A stretch of 64,000 nt of DNA from Mangrovimonas yunxiaonensis (GTDB lineage: Bacteria > Bacteroidota > Bacteroidia > Flavobacteriales > Flavobacteriaceae), in the NCBI RefSeq assembly GCF_000733475.1, contig NZ_JPFK01000002.1:62001-126000 (forward strand). Direction: 5' to 3'. A model generated the notes under the pieces. It had not been told where the DNA came from, ran no database searches, and was given only the letters and a program-made list of their open reading frames with translations. Shown here in pieces: positions 35,234 to 42,073 of this stretch (position 1 is its first letter; each line of letters begins with the position of its first letter). The translations under genes and the position numbers were made by a program.

Positions 35234-35296
35234 ATGAAATACTTTGTAATATTTGCTTATTTATTAATTTTTATAAACTGCAAAGCTCAAGACTGA
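35234..35296 (+). pseudogene. Remnant of a lipoprotein gene (signal peptide only)
   Basis: An ATG opens 20 codons reading MKYFVIFAYLLIFINCKAQ, a complete type II signal peptide with lipobox FINC, and then stops at TGA 35294-35296. Directly afterwards comes the right half of repeat element R1, not more coding sequence. The likely history is deletion of the gene body together with the left half of R1. It is too short for normal gene finding. Alternatively it is a genuine small secreted peptide, which seems less likely. Confidence 0.6.
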
Positions 35297-35299
35297 CTA

Positions 35300-35389
35300 A
35301 AATCTACTTGGCAATTACTAAGGTCAATTCTAAACCAAAAAACTTCGTATATTTATCATTATCTGACAGTTATACGAACGCCGTTGTAC
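35300..35389 (+). repeat. Cassette-boundary element R1 (right half only)
   Basis: Contains the central block shared with the other elements (35310-35336, related to CGGAAT..GCTAACGTCAG..CTAAACC), the AAAAACTTCGTATATTTATC stretch also found in R5, and the right palindromic arm GTTAT (35369-35373) followed by the outer GTTGTAC (35383-35389). The left half with AAC and TATAA is missing. Along with the gene remnant it fills the gap 35101-35413; apart from two promoter boxes nothing else was recognised there. Confidence 0.65.
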
Positions 35390-35413
35390 TTCATTATAAC
35401 CAACCACTAACCA

Positions 35414-36169
35414 ATGATAAAATTCTTTAGAAAAATTAGACAAAAAACTCTGACTGAAAATAAATTTGGAAAGTATTTAACCTATGCTATTGGAGAAATT
35501 ATTCTTGTAGTTATTGGGATTTTGATCGCCCTACAGATTAACAACTGGAACATAAACAAAAGTAATATAAAAGAATCTAAAGAGTTTGTTACACGATTAA
35601 AAGCCGAAGTAAAAAGTAATATAGGTTTTACTCAAGAGGAAATCGAAAAAAAAGAAAACCAAAGGAGGAGTTCATTGGCTATTTTAAAAATGGTTGGCGA
35701 AGATATAACCAAACTTTCTTCCAAAACATTGGACAGCCTAATCAATATATCTATGGCAAATGGCAACATGGAGTTTAAAAACGGAACCTTAAACGAAGGA
35801 CTAAATACTGGAAAGGTCGCACTTATTAAATCCGACTCCTTAAAGACACTTTTATACGGTTTACCATCTCTTGTCGAAGAGGTTAGAATTGGAGAAAAAT
35901 ACATGAACGAAGACCTTAACGATTATTTTTATCCGTTTATATATGAGCATATCAGTTTCAGACAAATGGACTATGAACACACTGCACATGGAAAACTAAT
36001 CGGACCTTCAAAATTTAGCAGCCACAACAATTTAAATGTGCTGAATATTCTAAAGTTTGAGAGCTTAATAGACAATATATTTTATAACTCTAATATACAG
36101 ATTGACAACTACAAAAGACTTAAAACTGAATTAGAAAACCTCTATGAATTAATCGAGGAATATGACTAA
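35414..36169 (+). CDS. DUF6090 family membrane-anchored protein
   Basis: 251 residues. A basic N-terminus IKFFRKIRQKTLTENK leads into one membrane helix within GEIILVVIGILIALQINNWN (about residues 27-46), which is the hallmark of DUF6090. The rest is a soluble, mostly helical and charged domain with EFVTRLKAEVKSNIGFT, FKNGTLNEGLNTGKVALI and a long C-terminal helix. The family is abundant in Flavobacteriia, often in many copies in variable regions; the function is unknown. It lies between elements R1 and R2 as a single-gene unit. Confidence 0.85.
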   Translation: MIKFFRKIRQKTLTENKFGKYLTYAIGEIILVVIGILIALQINNWNINKSNIKESKEFVTRLKAEVKSNIGFTQEEIEKKENQRRSSLAILKMVGEDITKLSSKTLDSLINISMANGNMEFKNGTLNEGLNTGKVALIKSDSLKTLLYGLPSLVEEVRIGEKYMNEDLNDYFYPFIYEHISFRQMDYEHTAHGKLIGPSKFSSHNNLNVLNILKFESLIDNIFYNSNIQIDNYKRLKTELENLYELIEEYD

Positions 36170-36179
36170 AATAACAAAA

Positions 36180-36355
36180 GCACAACAATGTATAACCGCA
36201 ATTACGGCGGATTAGACTATCCTTCGACTTCGCTCAAGGCAAACCGAATCCACCCGGAATAACCAATGCCAGTTCTAAACCGAAAAACTTTGTGTTTTTA
36301 TCCTGAAAATAACGCCTAAAAAGAAATATATTTATACTTATATAACCCGTTGGCT
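36180..36355 (+). repeat. Cassette-boundary element R2
   Basis: Complete element between the DUF6090 gene and parDE. Left end GCACAAC (36180-36186), inner arm GTATAA (36190-36195), the CCTTCGACTTCGCTCA insert, central block 36255-36281, an 80-bp right part almost identical to R3, inner arm TTATA (36338-36342) and outer GTTGGCT (36349-36355). The inner arms are complementary, and the outer AAC/GTT triplets are complementary too. Confidence 0.7.
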
Positions 36356-36361
36356 GCAATT

Positions 36362-36393
36362 TGTAAATGATTCGAATTTGGTGTATATTTACA
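36362..36393 (+). promoter_or_regulatory. parDE promoter with candidate autoregulatory operator
   Basis: TGTAAAT (36362-36368) and ATTTACA (36387-36393) form an inverted repeat around TTCGAA. It overlaps a near-consensus -7 box TATATTTA (36384-36391) with TTG (36361-36363) 20 nt upstream. ParD-type ribbon-helix-helix antitoxins usually bind such repeats to repress their own operon. Confidence 0.45.
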
Positions 36394-36408
36394 TCAAAAT
36401 ATGTAATT

Positions 36409-36648
36409 ATGTCGAGACAAAGTATATCATTTACAAAACCGAACGATGAATGGCTAAAAGCCCAAGTGGACAATAAAGAATATTCTAGCAAAAGCGAATT
36501 AGTTAACGATTTAATTAGACAAGCCCGAAAACAGCAAGTTCAAATTGACTGGATTCGAGCTAAAATTGAAAAAGCTGAAAATAGTGGATTTACGAATGAC
36601 AGTAAAGAAAGTATTTTAGCTCAATCAAAGTCTTTGCTAAATGGCTAA
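36409..36648 (+). CDS. parD: ParD-type ribbon-helix-helix antitoxin
   Basis: 79 residues: an N-terminal strand SRQSISFTKPNDEWL, the helix-turn-helix region with YSSKSELVNDLIRQARKQQ (the RHH signature) and a C-terminal acidic helix that would wrap the toxin. It would neutralise ParE and repress the operon. Start ATG 36409; an upstream open frame to 36367 lies in promoter sequence. It overlaps the toxin gene by 8 bp, the usual TA arrangement, and the pair is the cargo between R2 and R3. Confidence 0.9.
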   Translation: MSRQSISFTKPNDEWLKAQVDNKEYSSKSELVNDLIRQARKQQVQIDWIRAKIEKAENSGFTNDSKESILAQSKSLLNG

Positions 36649-36928
36649 ATACAAACTGACAAATGAAGCGAAAAATGACTTGATTCGGATTCACCACTAT
36701 GGAGTAAAAAAATTCGGAATGACCCAAGCGGACAAATATTTTGAGTCTTTTTTTGAATATTTTGACATTATCGCTGAACGTCCTTTTTTCTTTGAATCTG
36801 TTGACTATATCAAAAAAGGATACAGACGTTGCGTGTGTGGAGTTGATAGTATTTTCTATAAAGTCAATGAAAATATTGTTGAAATAGTGACAATAGTTGG
36901 AAGACAAGATTTGAATGAAAAATTATAA
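36641..36928 (+). CDS. parE: RelE/ParE family toxin
   Basis: 95 residues of the RelE/ParE fold: KYKLTNEAKNDLIRIHHYGVKKFG, YFESFFEYFDIIAERPFFF, GYRRCVCGVDSIFYKV and the C-terminal strand VEIVTIVGRQD, which matches ParE better than RelE because the RelE catalytic residues are absent. ParE toxins poison DNA gyrase. Its reading frame is intact and it overlaps parD by 8 bp. In a cassette array such modules stabilise neighbouring DNA. Confidence 0.9.
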   Translation: MAKYKLTNEAKNDLIRIHHYGVKKFGMTQADKYFESFFEYFDIIAERPFFFESVDYIKKGYRRCVCGVDSIFYKVNENIVEIVTIVGRQDLNEKL

Positions 36929-36946
36929 TGGAATTTAAAAAACTGT

Positions 36947-37172
36947 AGCCAACAATGTATAAGCGCGATTTACTCACGAGCTATTATTTGTTTTTGTGTT
37001 CATCAGTCGCTTCGCTTTGGTCGGCAGATTCGACTATCCTTCGACTTCGCTCAGGGTTAACCAAATCCACTCGGAATAACCAATGCCAGTTCTAAACCAA
37101 AAAACTTTGTGTTTTTATCCTGAAAACAACGCCTAAAAAGAAATATATTTATACTTATATAACACGTTGTGT
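36947..37172 (+). repeat. Cassette-boundary element R3
   Basis: Complete element after parE. Left end AGCCAAC (36947-36953) is the exact complement of R2's closing GTTGGCT. Inner arm GTATAA (36957-36962), a variable part with TTACTCACGAGC shared with the upstream part of R4, the CCTTCGACTTCGCTCAGG insert, central block 37072-37098, right part near-identical to R2, inner arm TTATA (37155-37159), outer GTTGTGT (37166-37172). The gap 36929-37310 holds this element and, after it, the promoter of the restriction-modification gene. Confidence 0.7.
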
Positions 37173-37260
37173 TTCATACCGAAAACCAGCCGCTCAAATA
37201 GCACATTTGTTTTTTTTGCCGACACAAAAGCCAACGCCGAAAAAATAAAAGAGCTGTTTC

Positions 37261-37290
37261 TTGCCAACGCTCGGAATAATATTAAATTTG
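37261..37290 (+). promoter_or_regulatory. Complete promoter for the Type IIG gene, TTG-N19-TAnnTTTG
   Basis: TTG (37261-37263), a 19-nt spacer and TAAATTTG (37283-37290) match both Bacteroidota promoter elements at ideal spacing, 20 nt upstream of ATG 37311. The unit between R3 and R4 therefore carries its own promoter. Confidence 0.75.
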
Positions 37291-37310
37291 AGAAAAAAGA
37301 TTAAAATTTC

Positions 37311-40300
37311 ATGAGCTTATTTCAGAACTCTGTTCTAAACAAATATTTAAAAGGATTGGAGTCCGAAAAAGTCAATCAAGCTTACGAGCGATTTACAAGC
37401 CATTTCCATAATCCTACCATTCAAGAAAACATAAGAAATTCCAAAGAGGAACAATATCAAGGCGAATTCTTAATTGACCTTTTTGTGAATGTTTTAGGTT
37501 ACATTAAAAACCCAACACCTGACTTTAATCTCACAACGGAATTAAAAAATATAAAAGGTTCAAAAAAAACTGATGGAGCAATTTTGAAAGGAGAAAAAGC
37601 ACTTGCAGTAATTGAACTAAAAGGAACAAATACAACTGATTTAAGCAAAGTAGAAACCCAAGCATTTGGATATAAAAACAACCAACCAGGTTGTAATTAT
37701 GTCATTACTTCAAACTTTGAGAAGTTGCGTTTTTACATTGACAATGCAGTTGACTTTGAGGAATTCAATTTATTTCAGCTTTCAAAAGAACGTTTCGACA
37801 TGCTTTGGCTTTGCCTTTCATCAGACTATTTGTTAAAAGACATTCCCAAAAAGATAAAAGACGAATCTTTAACGCAGGAAGAAAACGTCACCAAAAAATT
37901 ATACAAAGATTACGCTTCTTTCAGAAATGAGATTTTTGATGCCATACAAAAAGAAAATCCTGAATACGATAAGTTAACGTTATTCAAGAAAACGCAGAAA
38001 TTACTCGACCGTTTTCTATTTATCTTTTTTGCAGAAGATAGATTGTTATTGCCACCAAATTCTATTCGTTCTATTGTAAACCAATGGACTGATTTACGTG
38101 ATAAATATGACGAATATTTTCCTTTGTACAACCGATTTAAAAAATATTTCGGTTATATGAACACAGGACACAAAGGACAACAACACGATATTTTTGCTTA
38201 CAATGGTGGACTTTTTGCACCAGATGAGATTTTAGATAATATCAAAATTAATGACGATTTACTTTACAAACACACAGTTAATTTAAGTACCTACGATTTT
38301 GAAAGTGAAGTAAGCGTAAACATACTAGGTCATATTTTTGAACATTCATTAAACGACATTGATGAAATTCAAGCAGAAATACAAGGCGTTGCGACCGAAC
38401 AAAGCAAAACCAAGCGTAAAAAAGACGGTGTTTTTTATACCCCAAAATATATTACCAAATACATTGTAGATAATACAGTTGGCAAACTTTGTGAGGAAAA
38501 GAAAACTAAACTCGACATTCAAGAAGCTGAATATGAAAAAGAACGTAAAGGAAGACAAAAAGAGACTTTAAAAAAGCTATCTCAAAAATTAGAAGATTAT
38601 AGAAAATGGTTATTGCAGATTACTATTTGCGACCCAGCTTGTGGTAGTGGTGCTTTTTTAAACCAAGCGTTAGAATTTCTAATTGCTGAACATCAATACA
38701 TTGACGAGTTACAAGCCAAACTTTTTGGAGATGCCATGGTATTGAGCGAAGTGGAAAATGCCATTTTGGAAAACAACATTTACGGAGTAGATATAAACGA
38801 AGAAAGTGTTGAAATTGCTAAACTTTCTCTTTGGTTACGAACTGCACAAAAAGGTAGAAAACTCACTTCTTTAAATAACAACATTAAATGTGGTAACAGT
38901 TTAATTGACGAACCAACTGTTGCAGGAGATAAAGCATTTAATTGGAAAAACGAATTTCCAGAAGTTTTTGCAAAAGGTGGTTTTGATGTGGTGATTGGGA
39001 ATCCGCCTTATGTTCAGCATAGGAGATTGATGGAATATTCAAGTCACTTTAAAAATCAATTTTCAGTTTATACTGGCACATCTGATTTAAGTGTATATTT
39101 TTATGAACAGGCAATAAATATTTTAAAAGACGATGGATTTTTAGCTTATATTAATACGAATAAGTTTTTTAACACAGAATATGGCTTACCATTAAGAAAC
39201 TATTTAACTAATTATCAAATAAATACAATCATTAATTTTGAACAAGTGTCTATTTTCAAAGACGCTTTGGTTTCAAGTACAATAAACCTAATTCGTAAAT
39301 CAAATCCATTAAGTATCGTAAATTATGTAGAGTTCAACAAAGAAAAACTTGCAGATTTAGATTTTCAGAACGAGCTAATTAGTCGAAAGAGAGAAATAAC
39401 CAACAATTATTTAAAGAAAAATAGTTGGTTGTTTACTGACCCTAAAATTTCTTTAATCATTAAAAAGATAAAAGGTAAGGGTAAAGCAATTGGAGATATT
39501 GAGGATTTAGAAATTAAAAGAGGTATTACTACAGGTTATGATGACGCATTTTTGATAGAAAAATCACATTTGTTAAACACTACCCATCCTGAAATTTCAA
39601 AATCAATTTTACGAGGAAAAGATATAAAAAGATATGAGTTAGCAGAAAGTGGTTTAAGCTTGCTATTTATACCTTGGCATTTTCCATTACACTTGGATGA
39701 ATCTATAAGTGGTGCAAGTCAAGATGCAGAAGAATCTTTGAAAATAAAATATCCTCAACTTTACGAACATTTAATAAAGCATAAGGACAAGTTATCTAAC
39801 AGGAACAAGTCAGAAACTGGTAAGAGATATGAATGGTATGCTTTACAAAGGTGTGCCGCTTCATATTATGAACTTTTTGATAAACCTAAAATAGTTTGGG
39901 GTTTAATAACTGGTAATTGGGGATTTAGTTTAGACGAATCCGGAAATTTTCTAACTAGTTCTTCATTTTTTTTGACTTCGAATAATATAAACCTTAAGTT
40001 ACTTTTAGGTTTGTTAAACTCAAAATTGTATAAATTCTATTTCAAGAATGTGGGTGAGCAAACTGCTGGCGGAGCTTATGTATTGAAAAAAACTTCGGTT
40101 GAAAAATTTATTTATCCATCTATAAAAGAAAATAATCTATTGCTTGAAAACATCAATGAAATGAGAATATTAAGCAACAATTTGAATAAATATGAAGCAA
40201 ATTTTTTAATGCTTGTAAAATCCAAGTTTGGTGATTTAAAATTAACAACAAAACTTCGTAGCTGGCACCAATTAGACTTTAATCTATTTTTAAAAGATTT

Positions 40301-40526
40301 AGAAAAAGTACGTAAAAAATATGCTAAAGAAAACGAAACAGAATACAAAAAATTATCATTGAGCGAAGAAGCAGAATGGATGCAATATTTTAATGAGCAA
40401 AAACAAAAAGCAGAGGAATTAAAAGCAGAAATTGATAAAACGGACAAAGAAATAGACCAAATGGTTTATGAATTGTACGGATTGACAGAAGAAGAAATCG
40501 CCATTGTTGAGGAAGCAACAAAATAG
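37311..40526 (+). CDS. Type IIG restriction-modification enzyme (Eco57I-like)
   Basis: 1071-residue single-chain R-M protein. The N-terminal nuclease carries a PD-(D/E)xK core, Asp88 then Glu102-Leu-Lys104, in a strand rich in hydrophobic residues. A helical linker follows, then the DGVFYTPKYITKYIV entry to the N6-adenine methyltransferase: motif I DPACGSGAFL (from Asp441), a GVDINEESVEIAKLSLWL segment and motif IV NPPY (564-567). The C-terminal ~450 residues include the target-recognition region and a coiled-coil end. Both activities look intact and no separate methylase or specificity gene is near. The recognition sequence cannot be predicted. Codon use is AT-richer than core genes, in line with transfer. 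Confidence 0.92.
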   Translation: MSLFQNSVLNKYLKGLESEKVNQAYERFTSHFHNPTIQENIRNSKEEQYQGEFLIDLFVNVLGYIKNPTPDFNLTTELKNIKGSKKTDGAILKGEKALAVIELKGTNTTDLSKVETQAFGYKNNQPGCNYVITSNFEKLRFYIDNAVDFEEFNLFQLSKERFDMLWLCLSSDYLLKDIPKKIKDESLTQEENVTKKLYKDYASFRNEIFDAIQKENPEYDKLTLFKKTQKLLDRFLFIFFAEDRLLLPPNSIRSIVNQWTDLRDKYDEYFPLYNRFKKYFGYMNTGHKGQQHDIFAYNGGLFAPDEILDNIKINDDLLYKHTVNLSTYDFESEVSVNILGHIFEHSLNDIDEIQAEIQGVATEQSKTKRKKDGVFYTPKYITKYIVDNTVGKLCEEKKTKLDIQEAEYEKERKGRQKETLKKLSQKLEDYRKWLLQITICDPACGSGAFLNQALEFLIAEHQYIDELQAKLFGDAMVLSEVENAILENNIYGVDINEESVEIAKLSLWLRTAQKGRKLTSLNNNIKCGNSLIDEPTVAGDKAFNWKNEFPEVFAKGGFDVVIGNPPYVQHRRLMEYSSHFKNQFSVYTGTSDLSVYFYEQAINILKDDGFLAYINTNKFFNTEYGLPLRNYLTNYQINTIINFEQVSIFKDALVSSTINLIRKSNPLSIVNYVEFNKEKLADLDFQNELISRKREITNNYLKKNSWLFTDPKISLIIKKIKGKGKAIGDIEDLEIKRGITTGYDDAFLIEKSHLLNTTHPEISKSILRGKDIKRYELAESGLSLLFIPWHFPLHLDESISGASQDAEESLKIKYPQLYEHLIKHKDKLSNRNKSETGKRYEWYALQRCAASYYELFDKPKIVWGLITGNWGFSLDESGNFLTSSSFFLTSNNINLKLLLGLLNSKLYKFYFKNVGEQTAGGAYVLKKTSVEKFIYPSIKENNLLLENINEMRILSNNLNKYEANFLMLVKSKFGDLKLTTKLRSWHQLDFNLFLKDLEKVRKKYAKENETEYKKLSLSEEAEWMQYFNEQKQKAEELKAEIDKTDKEIDQMVYELYGLTEEEIAIVEEATK

Positions 40527-40600
40527 AAAGAATTTCATTTGGCGATTCATGAACACATTATTGAAAAATAGAAATGAAGTGAGTAAATAAACATTGTGGA

Positions 40601-40887
40601 AGAAGCCAACGCATAAAGCCATACACATTTGCAATTACTCACGGATTTAAAAATTGTATTTTGGTGTTCGTGAATGTTTTACATTTCGCTTCAGCCAAAC
40701 CACAAGCCAAAAATTGCAAAAGAGTATGATCTTTGCCAACAACACATAACCACAATTGCAACTGATTCGACTACCCTTCAACTTCGCTCAGGGTTAACTG
40801 AATCCACTCGGAATTGCTAACGTCAGCGCTAAACCGAAAATCATTAACTTTAATCCCGTAGCTGACAGTTATACGAGACCGCTAGCC
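40601..40887 (+). repeat. Cassette-boundary element R4, apparently composite
   Basis: The gap 40527-40912 contains a first left-end-like sequence GCCAAC (40605-40610) followed by CATAAAG and a TTACTCACGGATTT stretch like that in R3, then a second left end TTTGCCAAC (to 40740) with arm ATAAC (40746-40750), a CCTTCAACTTCGCTCAGG insert, central block 40809-40835, and right arm GTTAT (40868-40872). The outer triplet is GCT instead of GTT (40881-40883). It looks like one element joined to part of another. No gene was seen in the gap. Confidence 0.6.
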
Positions 40888-40912
40888 ACAATTAAAATCC
40901 AGAACTAACCGA

Positions 40913-41917
40913 ATGACAACTTTTCCAGTATCAAATTCAACTTTATCAGAAAAAGAATTAGGTATTTTCATCAAAGACAAATACAATTTAAGCGAAAGTT
41001 TTGAATGTAAATTATTCAGAACAGGAATGAATCACACCTATTTCATTTCTAATACAAAAGAAAAGTACGTAATTAGAGTTTACTGTTATAATTGGAGAAC
41101 AAAAACCGAAATTCAAGAAGAATTATCATTACTCGAATTACTCAAAAAAAACAATCTTTCCGTTTCATATCCAATTTCAGATAAAGAAGACAACCAAATT
41201 CAAGAAATAAATGCGCCTGAAGGGCTTCGCTATGTAGTTCTCTTCTCTTTCGCAAAAGGAGAAAAAATGAGATTTATGGACAATAACACTTGCTCTGAAA
41301 TTGGCTCACTTATGGCTAAAATTCATAATATTACAGCTAACAAGGCAATTAATAGGGCTAATTATAATTCTAACCTACTTTTAAAACAGTCCTACAACCA
41401 GCTAGTTCATTTTTTTGCAGAGAATTTGGCTGAAATGAGGTATCTAAAAGATCTTGACAATAAAATTTCAAAAACCTTTGAGGAAATTAATCCATTAAAG
41501 TTTCAAAAAGGGATAGTTCATCTTGACATTTGGTATGATAACTTGAGTGTTAATGACAACAGAGAAATTACACTATTTGACTTTGACAATTGTGGGAATG
41601 GATTATTGATTTTAGACATTGGTTACTTTTGCAAACAATTGTTCTTCATAGAATCTGACAAGGAAAAATATGAATCAAAAGTTGAAAGCTTTCTAAATGG
41701 TTATCGAAAATTAAGAGAGCTTACAGACAAGGAAATTAAATTAATTCCAGAAGCTGGAGCTTCAATCTTTACTTTTTATCTTGGAGTACAAGCACAAAGA
41801 TTTGATTGGTCGAATATATTTCTAACCGAAAACTATCTGAAAATGTTTGTTGGAAGGATAAAATCTTGGATGGAATATTATAAAAACAAAAAAATAACTG
41901 CTACCAACAACACATAA
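40913..41917 (+). CDS. APH/choline-kinase-like phosphotransferase
   Basis: 334 residues of the protein-kinase-like small-molecule kinase family. The N-lobe has a nucleotide-binding region (MNHTYFISN, KYVIRVY with the ATP-binding Lys). The C-lobe has the Brenner motif HLDIWYDNL (His203, catalytic Asp205) and the metal-binding DFD (Asp223) in FDFDNCG. Members phosphorylate aminoglycosides, homoserine, choline or other alcohols; the short N-lobe and hydrophobic C-terminal helices also resemble homoserine-kinase-type enzymes. The substrate cannot be assigned and resistance is only a possibility. It is the sole gene between R4 and R5. Confidence 0.85.
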   Translation: MTTFPVSNSTLSEKELGIFIKDKYNLSESFECKLFRTGMNHTYFISNTKEKYVIRVYCYNWRTKTEIQEELSLLELLKKNNLSVSYPISDKEDNQIQEINAPEGLRYVVLFSFAKGEKMRFMDNNTCSEIGSLMAKIHNITANKAINRANYNSNLLLKQSYNQLVHFFAENLAEMRYLKDLDNKISKTFEEINPLKFQKGIVHLDIWYDNLSVNDNREITLFDFDNCGNGLLILDIGYFCKQLFFIESDKEKYESKVESFLNGYRKLRELTDKEIKLIPEAGASIFTFYLGVQAQRFDWSNIFLTENYLKMFVGRIKSWMEYYKNKKITATNNT

Positions 41918-42054
41918 CCACAAATGCAACTGATTAGACTGTCTTTCAGCCTCACCTAGGCTAAACTGAATCCACTCGGAATAACCAATGCCAGTTCTAA
42001 ACCAAAAAACTTCGTATATTTATCCGTGACTATCTATTATGCACACAGTTAGGT
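41900..42054 (+). repeat. Cassette-boundary element R5
   Basis: Begins inside the last codons of the kinase gene (GCTACCAAC, 41900-41908). Left arm CATAA (41913-41917), central block 41977-42003 identical in its main part to R2 and R3, then the AACTTCGTATATTTATC stretch shared with R1, right arm TTATG (42037-42041) and outer GTTAGGT (42048-42054). Both arms differ from R2/R3 in a complementary way (CATAA/TTATG against TATAA/TTATA). Confidence 0.65.
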
Positions 42055-42073
42055 CATTAAAAAAAGAATCCAT

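Noticed and set aside
40527-40600. Small gene after the Type IIG gene
   Set aside because: The only ATGs lead to stops within a few codons.
36180-42054. CRISPR array
   Set aside because: The repeated elements are 90-290 bp long, variable and separated by whole genes, with no regular short repeats and no cas genes.
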